A DNA stretch of 64,000 nucleotides, from NCBI RefSeq assembly GCF_036375055.1, contig NZ_DASUSQ010000136.1, positions 22,067-86,066 of the forward strand. Direction: 5' to 3'. Position numbers and translations under genes: made by a program. The notes under the pieces are model-generated. The model was given only the letters and a program-made list of their open reading frames with translations. It was not told where the DNA came from and did no database searches. The stretch comes from Umezawaea sp036375055. Its GTDB lineage: Bacteria; Actinomycetota; Actinomycetes; Mycobacteriales; Pseudonocardiaceae. This document shows, in pieces, positions 42,796-51,445 of this stretch. Every line of letters starts with the position of its first letter. Positions within the stretch are counted from its first letter, which is position 1.

Positions 42796-42823
42796 GCCCC
42801 CCGCGAGACGACTCGCGGGGGGC
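42796..42823. terminator. Bidirectional terminator, TPR gene / MGMT-like gene
   Basis: Perfect 12-bp stem GCCCCCCGCGAG (42796-42807) / CTCGCGGGGGGC (42812-42823), tetraloop ACGA, between converging genes. Confidence 0.88.
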
Positions 42824-42844
42824 GCTCGGCTGTCCGGGGGCGGT

Positions 42845-43174
42845 TCAGAACAGGCTGGGCGGCTCGTCCTCGGCCTTCGCCGCGGCGGCGTCCTCCCAGC
42901 GGTAGGTGCGCAGGTCGACCTTGCCGTCGTCGGCGAGCACGCCCTCCGCCGCGAGCCGCTGGAGCTGCTCCTCGGCGATGTGCGGGGCGCAGGTGCCGTT
43001 GGCGCGCAGCACCCGGTGCCACGGCAGGTCGCCGCCGTCGTTGTTCAGCACCTGCCCGACCAGCCTGGGGGAGGGGGCTCGGGACAGGTCGGCCACGTCG
43101 CCGTAGGTCGCCACCCGGCCGCTGGGGATCTTTCGCACGACCTCGCGGATCATCTCGTGCAGCTGCTCGTCCAC
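42845..43174 (-). CDS. Alkyltransferase-like (ATL) DNA-repair protein, MGMT fold
   Basis: 109 aa, GTG start. It matches the C-terminal domain of O6-alkylguanine-DNA alkyltransferase: IPSGRVATYGDVADLS, the recognition region RLVGQVLNND and the active-site segment PWHRVLRANG. The nucleophilic Cys of PCHRV is Trp here, which defines ATL proteins: they bind alkylated guanine without repairing it and recruit nucleotide-excision repair. The Arg finger lies in the conserved SPRLVG loop. Corresponds to Rv3204 by position. Divergent from adnA, so DNA-repair genes flank a shared 250-bp promoter region. Confidence 0.92.
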   Translation of the reverse strand: MDEQLHEMIREVVRKIPSGRVATYGDVADLSRAPSPRLVGQVLNNDGGDLPWHRVLRANGTCAPHIAEEQLQRLAAEGVLADDGKVDLRTYRWEDAAAAKAEDEPPSLF

Positions 43175-43288
43175 GTGGTCGAGTGTGGCACTTGGAACTC
43201 CGGTGGCCGGGCCGGGTCGGGGTCACGTCCCGGCCACCGGAGGAGCTGGTGGGGGTGAACCGGCTCACAGTGCCCGGTACCTCCACCA

Positions 43289-43306
43289 AAATGGCCTAGA
43301 CCATTT
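43289..43306. promoter_or_regulatory. Candidate DasR-responsive element (dre) in front of adnA
   Basis: AAATGGCCTAGACCATTT is an 18-bp palindrome with one mismatched pair. Its core TGGCCTAGACCA differs by one base from TGGTCTAGACCA, the core of Streptomyces dre/chitinase operators bound by the GntR-family GlcNAc regulator DasR. It lies 115 bp from the ATL start and about 125 bp from the adnA start. Regulation of these genes by DasR would be unexpected. Confidence 0.5.
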
Positions 43307-43429
43307 CTCCTGTCAAGGAATTCTTTCCCGGACACGTCGCTGACCTGCGGGTTCGTCAGCCCGAACGCTCACGCGGAGTGAGCCGGGAACCACTCTGGGC
43401 CACCCGGCGGGTGCTCCCTCACCTTGTCG

Positions 43430-46400
43430 GTGCGACGTGGTTCCATCTCTCCCGTGGTCGCCAACTCCTCGCCCCTGCTGGTGCGCCGGTCGCCGGAGGA
43501 CCGGCCCCGCCCGCACTGGGACGAGGCGGCGCGGGGGGTGTTCGACCACGCGGGCGGGTTCCTGCGGGTCCTGGGCGGACCGGGCACCGGGAAGACCACG
43601 CTGCTGGCCGAGGTGGCCGCCGACCGCGTGCTGCGCGGCGGGTCCGATCCGGAGAGCGTCCTGGTCCTGACGGCGAACCGGCAGGCGGCCGTGGCGATGC
43701 GGGCGAGGATCACCCGGCTGCTGACCTCCGAGGACGATCCCGGTGAGACCGTGCTGCGCACGGTGCGGGAACCGCTGGTGCGCACGGTCCACTCCTACGC
43801 GTTCGCCGTGCTGCGCGCGCGGGCCGTGCTGGCGGGCGACCCGCCGCCCCGGCTGCTGTCCGGTCCGGAGCAGGACGCGCTGGTGCGCGAACTGCTGGCG
43901 GGCGACGTGGAGGACGGCGCGCCCCGGTGGCCGGAACGGCTGCGGCCCGCGCTCACCCTCCCCGGCTTCACCGCCGAGCTGCGCGACCTGCTGCTGCGCG
44001 CCACCGAACGCGGCCTCGGCCCGGAGGACCTGGTCGAGCTGGGGTACGCGCAGGGCCGGGAGGAGTGGATCGCCGCCGGGCGCTTCGGGCAGCAGTACGA
44101 GGAGGTCCTGCTCCTCATGGGCGGCGACTCCTCGCCGTCGCTCGCGCCCGCCCTGGACGCCGCCGAACTGGTCGACAGCGCGCTGCTGGCGTTCGACGCC
44201 GACACCGAGCTGCTGGAGACCGAACGGCGCCGCGTGCGGCACGTGTTCGTCGACGACGCCCAGCACCTCGACCCGCAGCAGCACGAGCTGATCGAGCGGA
44301 TCGGCTCGACGGCCCACGAGTTCCTGCTGACGGGCGACCCGGACCAGGCGATCTTCTCCTTCCGCGGCGCCGACCCCGACCTGCTCGCCGACGCGGACCC
44401 GCTGGGTCGGGCGACCGTCGTGCTGACGCGGGGGCACCGGATGACCCCGGAGGTGCGCGCCGCCGTGCACGGCCTCGCCGCCCGGCTGCCCGGCCGTTCC
44501 CCCGCCCGCGAGGTCGAGGGCGCGGACGGCGAGGGCACCGTGCAGGTGCGGCTGCTCGCCTCCGCCGCCCAGGAGGCGAGCTGGGTGGCGGACCAGCTGC
44601 GCCGCGCGCACCTCATCGACGGGGTCCCGTGGTCGGAGATGGCCGTGATCGCGCGGTCGGCGACCAGGGCCCTCCCCGTGCTGCAACGGGCGCTGCTCGC
44701 GGCCGGGGTCCCGGTGGCCGTGCCCGGCGACGAGCTGCCGCTGGCCCAGCAGCCCGCCGTCCGGCCGCTGCTCGCCGTGCTCCGCTGCGCGGCCGTGCCG
44801 GGCACGCTGGACGAGGACACCGCGGCGATGCTGCTGTCGTCCGCGCTCGGCGGCGCGGACCCGTTGGCGCTGCGGCGGTTGCGCCGAGGCCTGCGGCGGC
44901 TGGAGATGGCCGCGGGCGGCGACCGGGCCAGCGGGGAGCTGCTGGTCGAGGTGATCGAGTCGAACGACCGCCTGGCCGCGCTGGAGGACGCCGAGGCCGC
45001 GCCCGCGCGCCGGATCGCGCACCTGATCACCGAGGTCCGCAAGGACGTCGCCGCGCACCGCAGCGTCGAGGTCGTCCTGTGGAACCTGTGGCAGAACTGC
45101 CGCCTGGAGTCCCGCTGGGTCGCCCAGTCCTCCCGCCGGGGCACGCCGGGCATGCAGGCCGACCGCGACCTGGACGCCGTCGTCGGCCTGTTCGAGGCCG
45201 CCGCGAAGTACGTCGACCGGCTGCCGGGCTCCACCGTGGAGGGTTTCGCGGACTACCTGGCGGCGCAGCGGATCGCGGGCGACTCGCTGGCCGCGTCCGC
45301 ACCGGTCGGCGAGGCCGTCGCGGTGCTGACCGCGCACGCCGCCGCCGGTCGCGAGTGGACGGTCGTCGCGATTCCCGGTGTGCAGGAGGGGAGTTGGCCC
45401 GACCTGCGGCTGCGCGGCTCGCTGCTCGGCGTCGAGCGGATGGTCGACCTCGTCGGCGGACTCGACCCCGCGGACAAGGTCTCGGCCGTCGCACCGCTGC
45501 TCGCCGAGGAGCGCAGGCTCCTGCTGGTCGCCGCCAGCCGGGCCCGCACGACGCTGATGGTGAGCGCCGTGCGCGGCGAGGACGAGCAGCCGTCGCGGTT
45601 CCTGGACGAGCTGGACGACCTGACCACGGAGGCCGTGGAACGGCCGGTGTTCACGCCCGAACGCGGGCTGGTGCTGGCCGAGCTGGTCGGCGAGCTGCGC
45701 CGCGTGCTGTGCGACACCGACACCGAACCCGAGCGGCGGCGGCGCGCCGCCGTGCAGCTCGCCCGCCTCGCGGAGGCCGGTGTTCCCGGTGCGCACCCGG
45801 ACTCCTGGTACGGCCTGCCGGAGGTGTCCACCGGCGATCCGCTGTGGACGGAGGAGCACACCGTCAGCGTGTCGCCGTCGACCATCGAGGTGCTCGCCAA
45901 GTGCCCGCTGCGCTGGGTCGTCGAACGCCACGGCGGCCAGGACCCGGCCGAGCTGGCGTCGATCACCGGCACGCTGGTGCACGCGCTGGCGCAGGCCGCC
46001 GCGAGCGGCGCGGACGAGAAGGAGCTGCGGGTCAAGCTGGACGAGGCCTGGACCGCCGTCGACGCGGGCGCGCCGTGGTTCTCCCGCCGCGAGCGCATCA
46101 GGGTCGAGAGGATGCTGGACACGTTCCTCGGCTGGCTCGCGAGCAGCCGCACCCAGCTCACCCAGGTCGCCGTCGAGGAGGAGATGCTCGTCGACGTCCC
46201 CAAGCAGCCCGGCGAGCCCTGGGTGAAGGTGCGGGGCCGGGTCGACCGGCTGGAGACCGACGCCGACGGCCGCCCGATCGTGGTCGACCTGAAGACCGGC
46301 AAGCAGCCCGTGTCGAAGGACGACGCCCAGGCCCACCCCCAGCTCGCCGTCTACCAGCTCGCGACCTCGCTCGGCGGGTTCACCCACCTCGGCCTCGGCA

Positions 46401-46642
46401 CCGAACCCGGCGGCGCCCGCCTGCTCTACGTCGCCAAGGAGGACCGCAAGACCGGCGCCGTCGAACGCTCCCAGGCCCCCCTGGACGAGCAGGGCGTCCG
46501 CGTCTGGCTCGAAGCCGTGCAGGAGGCGGCGGGCTCCAGCACCGGCCCCCGCTACACCGCCAGGGAGAACGCGGACTGCGACCGCTGCCCTGCCCGCACG
46601 ACGTGCCCGGTGCACTCGTCGGGCAGACAGGTGGGACAGTGA
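43430..46642 (+). CDS. adnA: AdnA subunit of the AdnAB helicase-nuclease
   Basis: 1070 aa from GTG 43430 (TTG 43424 and GTG 43454 are in frame; no clear ribosome-binding site decides). Walker A GGPGTGKTTL is near residue 50 and UvrD-type motifs follow (VFVDDAQHLDPQQ, GDPDQAIFSFRGADP, TAHAAAGREWTVV, LLVAASRART). The C-terminal PD-(D/E)XK nuclease has GRVDRLE and VVDLKTGKQ (about 935-960). Cysteines in AKCPLRW near 823 and CDRCPARTTC near 1050-1059 fit a 4Fe-4S cluster. With AdnB it resects DNA double-strand breaks, the actinobacterial counterpart of RecBCD/AddAB. It precedes adnB by 31 bp. Confidence 0.94.
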   Translation: MRRGSISPVVANSSPLLVRRSPEDRPRPHWDEAARGVFDHAGGFLRVLGGPGTGKTTLLAEVAADRVLRGGSDPESVLVLTANRQAAVAMRARITRLLTSEDDPGETVLRTVREPLVRTVHSYAFAVLRARAVLAGDPPPRLLSGPEQDALVRELLAGDVEDGAPRWPERLRPALTLPGFTAELRDLLLRATERGLGPEDLVELGYAQGREEWIAAGRFGQQYEEVLLLMGGDSSPSLAPALDAAELVDSALLAFDADTELLETERRRVRHVFVDDAQHLDPQQHELIERIGSTAHEFLLTGDPDQAIFSFRGADPDLLADADPLGRATVVLTRGHRMTPEVRAAVHGLAARLPGRSPAREVEGADGEGTVQVRLLASAAQEASWVADQLRRAHLIDGVPWSEMAVIARSATRALPVLQRALLAAGVPVAVPGDELPLAQQPAVRPLLAVLRCAAVPGTLDEDTAAMLLSSALGGADPLALRRLRRGLRRLEMAAGGDRASGELLVEVIESNDRLAALEDAEAAPARRIAHLITEVRKDVAAHRSVEVVLWNLWQNCRLESRWVAQSSRRGTPGMQADRDLDAVVGLFEAAAKYVDRLPGSTVEGFADYLAAQRIAGDSLAASAPVGEAVAVLTAHAAAGREWTVVAIPGVQEGSWPDLRLRGSLLGVERMVDLVGGLDPADKVSAVAPLLAEERRLLLVAASRARTTLMVSAVRGEDEQPSRFLDELDDLTTEAVERPVFTPERGLVLAELVGELRRVLCDTDTEPERRRRAAVQLARLAEAGVPGAHPDSWYGLPEVSTGDPLWTEEHTVSVSPSTIEVLAKCPLRWVVERHGGQDPAELASITGTLVHALAQAAASGADEKELRVKLDEAWTAVDAGAPWFSRRERIRVERMLDTFLGWLASSRTQLTQVAVEEEMLVDVPKQPGEPWVKVRGRVDRLETDADGRPIVVDLKTGKQPVSKDDAQAHPQLAVYQLATSLGGFTHLGLGTEPGGARLLYVAKEDRKTGAVERSQAPLDEQGVRVWLEAVQEAAGSSTGPRYTARENADCDRCPARTTCPVHSSGRQVGQ

Positions 46643-46673
46643 CGTCCGTGGACGTCGACCTCCGGACCAGGGC

Positions 46674-49600
46674 ATGAGCTTCGCCAGTCCGTTCGAGGTC
46701 GCCGCCGCGCTCGGCCTGCCCAAACCCACCCCGGAACAGGCCGCCGTCGTCGCGGCACCCGTCGAACCCGCGCTGGTCGTCGCGGGCGCGGGGGCGGGCA
46801 AGACCGAGACGATGGCCGCCCGCGTCGTCTGGCTGGTCGCGAACGGGATCGTGACGCCGGACCAGGTGCTGGGGCTGACGTTCACCCGCAAGGCCGCCCG
46901 GCAGCTGGCCGAGCGGATCCGGCTGCGGCTGCGGCGGCTCGGCGGGTCGGGGCTGCTGGACGAGCTGGACCCGAGCGGGGAGCGCCGGGCCGCGGTGATG
47001 ACCGCCGAGCCGGTCGTGCTGACCTACCACGCGTACGCCGGACGGCTGGTGACCGAGCACGGGCTGCGGCTGCCCGTGGAGCCCGGCGTGCGGCTGCTGA
47101 CCGAGACGTCGTCGTGGCAGCTCGCGCACCGCGTCGTGTCGACGTGGACCGAGGACCTGGACACCGACAAGGTGCCGGCGACCGTGACGGGGTACCTGCT
47201 GGCGCTGGCCGGTGAGCTGGGCGAGCACCTGGTCGAGCCCGAGGCGCTGCGGGAGCACGCCGAGCGGCTGATCGGCGTGATCGAGAACGCGCCGAAGACC
47301 GCGCGGCAGAAGGACGGGCTGCCCGAGAAGCTGCGGGACGTCATCGCGGCCCAGCGGCTGCGGGTGAACCTCCTGCCGCTGCTGGAGGCCTACCAGGCGC
47401 GCAAGCGGCGGGAGGCGGCGATGGACTTCGCCGACCAGATGAGCCTCGCCGCGCGGCTGGCGAGCGAGCACCCGGAGGTCGCGCAGGGGGAGCGCGAGCG
47501 GTACGGGGCCGTGCTGCTCGACGAGTACCAGGACACCGGGCACGCGCAGCGCGTGCTGCTGCGGTCGCTGTTCGGGCGGGGCGAGCCGATGCCCGTCACG
47601 TCGGTGGGCGACCCCGCGCAGGCGATCTACGGCTGGCGCGGGGCCAGCGCGGCGAACCTGCCGCGCTTCACCACGGACTTCCCGGCCGCGCAGGGGAAAC
47701 CGGCCACGCGCTACGGGCTGCTGACCAGCTTCCGCAACCCGCCCGAGGTGCTGGCGCTGGCCAACGCCGCGTCCGAGCCGCTGCGCGCCGCCGGTCTGGA
47801 GGTCGACGAGCTGCGCGCCCGCGACGGGGCCGGGCCGGGTGACGTGCGGATCGCGCTGATGACGGACGTGCGGCAGGAGCTGGACTGGCTCGCCGACACC
47901 GTCGCGCGGCAGTGGCAGGAGCACCTGGACACCGCGGACACCCCGCCCACGGCCGCCGTCCTGGTGCGGCGGCGGGCGGACATGGGCGCCATCGCCGCGG
48001 CGCTGCGGGCGCGCGGGCTGCCGGTCGAGGTCGTCGGCCTCGGCGGCCTGCTGGACGAGCCCGAGGTGCGCGACCTGACGAGCGCGCTGCGGGTGCTGGT
48101 GAACCCCCTCGCGGGCACGGCCGCCGCCCGGCTGCTGACCGGGTCCCGGTGGCGCGTGGCGGCCTTCGACCTCGCCGCGCTGTGGCAGCGGGCGCGGGAA
48201 CTGGCCGGTGCGCCCAGCCGCCAGTCCGTCGTGGACGACCCGCTGTCGGTGCTGGCGGACGCGCTGCCCGGCGAGCACGCCGAACAGGCGGGCCTGGCCG
48301 ACGCGCTGGACGACCCCGGCGACGCGACCGCGTACTCGCCGGAGGGCTACCGGCGCATCCGCAGGCTGGGCGGCGAGCTGGCGGCGCTGCGCCGCAGGCT
48401 CGACCAGCCGCTGCCCGAGCTGGTCGCGGACGTCGAGCGCACGCTGCTGCTGGACATCGAGTCGATGGCCCGCCCCGGCGGGGTCGGCCGGGCGCACCTG
48501 GACGCGTTCGCCGACGTGGTCTCGGACTTCGCCGCCGCCAGCCCGTCGGCGACGCTGCCGTCGCTGCTGGACTACCTGTACACCGCCGAGCACGCCGAGG
48601 ACGGCCTGGAGCCCGGTGAGGTGGAGGTCGCCGAGAACCGGGTGCAGATCCTGACCATGCACTCCGCCAAGGGCCTGGAGTGGCACATCGTCGCCGTGCC
48701 GCACGTCGTGAAGGACGTCTTCCCCGGCCGCCGCAAGACGTCGTGCTGGCTCAAGGCCGTCGCCGAGCTGCCCGCGGACCTGCGCGGCGACGCCGAGGAC
48801 CTGCCGAAGCTGCGCATCCCCGGCGGCAGCGACCGCAAGGAGGTCGAGCTGGCCCTCACCCTGCACGCCGAGGAGTTCGAGGAGCGGCGGCTCGTGGAGG
48901 AGCGCCGCCTCCTCTACGTCGCGCTGACCCGGTCCGAGCACAGCCTGCTCGTGTCCGGGCACTGGTGGGGCGAGACGGGCGAGAAGGTCAAGGGGCCCTC
49001 ACCGTTCCTGGTCGAGCTGCACGAGGCCCTCACGACCGCCGAGCACCCGCCGGGTGACGTCGTCGCCTGGGCCGACCCGCCCGCGGAGAACGAGGCGAAC
49101 CCGCTGACCGGCGAGGAGAAGTCCGCGCAGTGGCCCGCCGACCCGCTCGGCGCGCGGCGCGGGGCCGTCGCGGACGGCGCGGCGATGGTGCTGGCGGCCC
49201 TCGACCAGCGCCTCGAAGCGTCCCGGCGGGACCGGTACGCGCCGCCCGAGGCCGACGAGGCCCCGCTGCCCGAACCCCCGCCGGAGTTCGAGCCACCACC
49301 GGACGAGGCCGAGCACGAGCCGCCGCCGGAGTTCGACGACGGCCCGCCGCCGGAGGACGTGCCCGAGCCGGACGAACCCGAACCCGTGGAGGACGTGCCC
49401 GTGGAGGACGTGCCCGTCGAGCCCGACCTCGACGAGCCCGCCCCGCTCGACGAGGAGGACGAGCTGGACCCGGAGGGCTGGTCGCGCGACGTGGACGTGC
49501 TGCTCGCCGAACGGGCCGCCGCCGCCAACCGGCGGGAACGGGTCACCATGCCCGAGCACCTGTCGGTGAGCCAGCTCGTCGAGCTGGCCGCCGACCCGGA

Positions 49601-50147
49601 CCAGCTGGCCCGCAGGCTGCGCCGCCCGCTGCCGTTCCCGCCCAACCCGATGGCCCGCCGCGGCACGGCGTTCCACACGTGGCTGGAGAAGCGGTTCGGC
49701 GCGAGCAGGCTGCTGGACATCGACGAGCTGCCGGGCGCGGCCGACGACGGCGCTGCCCCGGACACGGAGCTGGAACGCCTCAAACGGGCGTTCCTGGCCA
49801 GCGAGTGGGCCGACCGGATGCCGCACGACGTCGAGGTGCCGTTCGAGGCCGAGGTCGACGGGATGTCCGTGCGCGGCCGGATGGACGCCGTGTTCGCGGA
49901 CCCGGACGGCGGCTGGACCGTCGTGGACTGGAAGACCGGCGCGGTGCCGGACACCGACAAGCTGCCCGCGCTGTCGGTGCAGCTGGCCGCCTACCGCCTG
50001 GCGTGGGCCGCGCTCGCTGGGGCCGAGGTGGAGAGCGTGCGGGCGGCGTTCCACTACGTGCAGCACGACCACACGCTGAGGCCGACGGACCTGCTGGACG
50101 CGGCGGGTCTGCGGGCGCTGATCCGGTCGGTGCCCGCTACGAGCTGA
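46674..50147 (+). CDS. adnB: AdnB subunit of the AdnAB helicase-nuclease
   Basis: 1157 aa. Walker A AGAGAGKT is at residues 37-44, then GLTFTRKAARQLAERI, VLLDEYQDTGHAQR (DEYQ box), GDPAQAIYGWRGASAAN and the UvrD motif TMHSAKGLEWHIVAVPHV near residue 660. The PD-(D/E)XK nuclease at the C-terminus has GRMDAVF and VVDWKTG (about 1065-1090). Residues about 855-935 form an acidic, proline-rich insert with near-repeats (PPPEFEPPPDE, EHEPPPEFDDG, VEDVPVEDVPVEPD) that probably makes the protein longer than mycobacterial AdnB. AdnB is the lead motor in the mycobacterial complex. The 3' end overlaps a convergent gene by 11 bp. Confidence 0.94.
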   Translation: MSFASPFEVAAALGLPKPTPEQAAVVAAPVEPALVVAGAGAGKTETMAARVVWLVANGIVTPDQVLGLTFTRKAARQLAERIRLRLRRLGGSGLLDELDPSGERRAAVMTAEPVVLTYHAYAGRLVTEHGLRLPVEPGVRLLTETSSWQLAHRVVSTWTEDLDTDKVPATVTGYLLALAGELGEHLVEPEALREHAERLIGVIENAPKTARQKDGLPEKLRDVIAAQRLRVNLLPLLEAYQARKRREAAMDFADQMSLAARLASEHPEVAQGERERYGAVLLDEYQDTGHAQRVLLRSLFGRGEPMPVTSVGDPAQAIYGWRGASAANLPRFTTDFPAAQGKPATRYGLLTSFRNPPEVLALANAASEPLRAAGLEVDELRARDGAGPGDVRIALMTDVRQELDWLADTVARQWQEHLDTADTPPTAAVLVRRRADMGAIAAALRARGLPVEVVGLGGLLDEPEVRDLTSALRVLVNPLAGTAAARLLTGSRWRVAAFDLAALWQRARELAGAPSRQSVVDDPLSVLADALPGEHAEQAGLADALDDPGDATAYSPEGYRRIRRLGGELAALRRRLDQPLPELVADVERTLLLDIESMARPGGVGRAHLDAFADVVSDFAAASPSATLPSLLDYLYTAEHAEDGLEPGEVEVAENRVQILTMHSAKGLEWHIVAVPHVVKDVFPGRRKTSCWLKAVAELPADLRGDAEDLPKLRIPGGSDRKEVELALTLHAEEFEERRLVEERRLLYVALTRSEHSLLVSGHWWGETGEKVKGPSPFLVELHEALTTAEHPPGDVVAWADPPAENEANPLTGEEKSAQWPADPLGARRGAVADGAAMVLAALDQRLEASRRDRYAPPEADEAPLPEPPPEFEPPPDEAEHEPPPEFDDGPPPEDVPEPDEPEPVEDVPVEDVPVEPDLDEPAPLDEEDELDPEGWSRDVDVLLAERAAAANRRERVTMPEHLSVSQLVELAADPDQLARRLRRPLPFPPNPMARRGTAFHTWLEKRFGASRLLDIDELPGAADDGAAPDTELERLKRAFLASEWADRMPHDVEVPFEAEVDGMSVRGRMDAVFADPDGGWTVVDWKTGAVPDTDKLPALSVQLAAYRLAWAALAGAEVESVRAAFHYVQHDHTLRPTDLLDAAGLRALIRSVPATS

Positions 50148-50700
50148 CGCGGGAGGAGGCCGGGACCTCTTTGAGCACCCGGTCGTAGAGCACTTCGAGC
50201 AGCCAGCGGCCGAACAGCGACGGGCCGAACTCGGTCGACCGGTCCTCCGGCGGCACCAGCAGTTCCGCCGTGTAGAAGAACTCGCCCGACTCCCCGGTGC
50301 TCGACTCCTCGGCCGCCACGACACCGATGCCGTAGTAGTCCAGCTCGATCAGCGGCCACGACTCGCGCCCCTGCGGACCGGGCAGCACGACCGCGCACGG
50401 CGCGAGCGTCATCAGCGTCCCGCACGACTGGAGCGCGCGGTCCACCGTGGACTCGCCGACCAGGACGCCGACCAGTTCGACGGCCGAGACCGGCAGCTGG
50501 TCGTGGGCGGTCGGTTCGAACCAGGAGCGGAACCAGGAGGGGTCGGCCTGGGGCGGCCACCCGTTCGCGGTCCGCCACTCGTGCACGTCGTCGCGCACCC
50601 GCACGACTGCCGAGACCTGGTGGCCGAGCACGGCCACGTCGGGTACGACGGTGCCGCGCCAACCCAGTGCCGACGCGGCTTGGTGGAGGAGCGGTTGCAC
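50137..50700 (-). CDS. Hypothetical protein, 187 aa
   Basis: GTG start at 50700. No recognised family. Mixed alpha/beta composition, no signal peptide or membrane segment, Trp-rich N-terminal third (HEWRTANGWPPQ, SWFRSWFEP) and an acidic surface segment (AEESSTGESGEFFYTAELL). It overlaps the end of adnB by 11 bp. A 17-bp perfect palindrome lies 73 bp upstream and may control it. Confidence 0.7.
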   Translation of the reverse strand: MQPLLHQAASALGWRGTVVPDVAVLGHQVSAVVRVRDDVHEWRTANGWPPQADPSWFRSWFEPTAHDQLPVSAVELVGVLVGESTVDRALQSCGTLMTLAPCAVVLPGPQGRESWPLIELDYYGIGVVAAEESSTGESGEFFYTAELLVPPEDRSTEFGPSLFGRWLLEVLYDRVLKEVPASSRVSS

Positions 50701-50772
50701 TCGGGCATCCTATGGGTGGTTGCGGGGGCAAGGACAGTGGTCAACAGCGCTGGGTGCCGTCCCGGCAGCCGA

Positions 50773-50789
50773 GTGTGATCAGATCACAC
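50773..50789. promoter_or_regulatory. 17-bp perfect palindrome, candidate operator
   Basis: GTGTGATCAGATCACAC: 8-bp arms around a central A. It contains TGTGA and TCACA half-sites 5 bp apart, one base short of the CRP consensus spacing of 6. It lies between the DoxX gene end and the start of the 187-aa hypothetical gene, both on the minus strand. Confidence 0.6.
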
Positions 50790-50817
50790 CGGCGGCGGTT
50801 CCGGCGGTGCCGAGTGG

Positions 50818-50836
50818 CAGCGGTCTCATACCGCTG
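50818..50836 (-). terminator. Hairpin over the DoxX stop codon
   Basis: CAGCGGT (50818-50824) pairs with ACCGCTG (50830-50836). The loop CTCAT overlaps the minus-strand stop codon (50826-50828). A short possible terminator. Confidence 0.45.
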
Positions 50837-51206
50837 AACGGCCTATCCTCAACGCCCACGCGATCAGGGGCAGCTGGAGGGGCAGCCTGCCCCACGCGAT
50901 GGCCTTCGCACGTGGGCCCCGGTGCCGGTGGTCAAGGGCCATCCTCACGTTGGCCGGGAAGACCGCTGTGAACAGGCAGGCGGCGGCCAGCCCGCCGAGG
51001 CGCCTGGTCTTCGGCACGGCCACCGCGGCCGCCACCGCCAACTCCGCGACACCGGACGCGTAGGTCCAGGTCCGGGGCTTGCCGGGCAGCGAGCGCGGCA
51101 CGATCGAGTCGTACGGCGCGGGCTTGGCGAAGTGCGTCACCCCGGCCGCGCCGAGGAGCGCGGCCAGCGCGAGCGCCGACCGCGAGCGGGAACGAGCGGG
51201 GTCCAT
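50826..51206 (-). CDS. DoxX-family membrane protein
   Basis: 126 aa from ATG 51206. Four hydrophobic segments (ALALAALLGAAGVTHF, ASGVAELAVAAAVAV, LGGLAAACLFTAVFPANV, LPLIAWALRI) and the early GVTHFAKPAPYD region match DoxX-like proteins. Known relatives include the DoxX partner of superoxide dismutase and SseA in mycobacterial membrane oxidoreductase complexes, but neither partner is nearby, so the role is open. Confidence 0.85.
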   Translation of the reverse strand: MDPARSRSRSALALAALLGAAGVTHFAKPAPYDSIVPRSLPGKPRTWTYASGVAELAVAAAVAVPKTRRLGGLAAACLFTAVFPANVRMALDHRHRGPRAKAIAWGRLPLQLPLIAWALRIGRSAV

Positions 51207-51445
51207 GGAGCAACACTGTCACGACTCGCCGCCGGTCGCACGGACGGGGCCTCTGAACCGTTCGGGGGACCGCCACCAGGCCGGTGGTCGAACGGGTGTT
51301 CTACGGAATCGGTCGGTTCCGCCCGCGGTGAACCGCACCACACCGACCGTTCCACCAGGACGGTCGCCCGCCCGCGGCGACGACACCGCGCGGACGGGGC
51401 CGACCACCGCTCGGAGCGGCGGGCGACGGTTTACTCTTCCCGGTC

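Noticed and set aside
43313..46891. A minus-strand open frame of nearly 1,200 codons opposite adnA
   Set aside because: It lies fully antisense to a helicase-nuclease with intact Walker, UvrD and PD-(D/E)XK motifs. Its translation is low-complexity with no domain.
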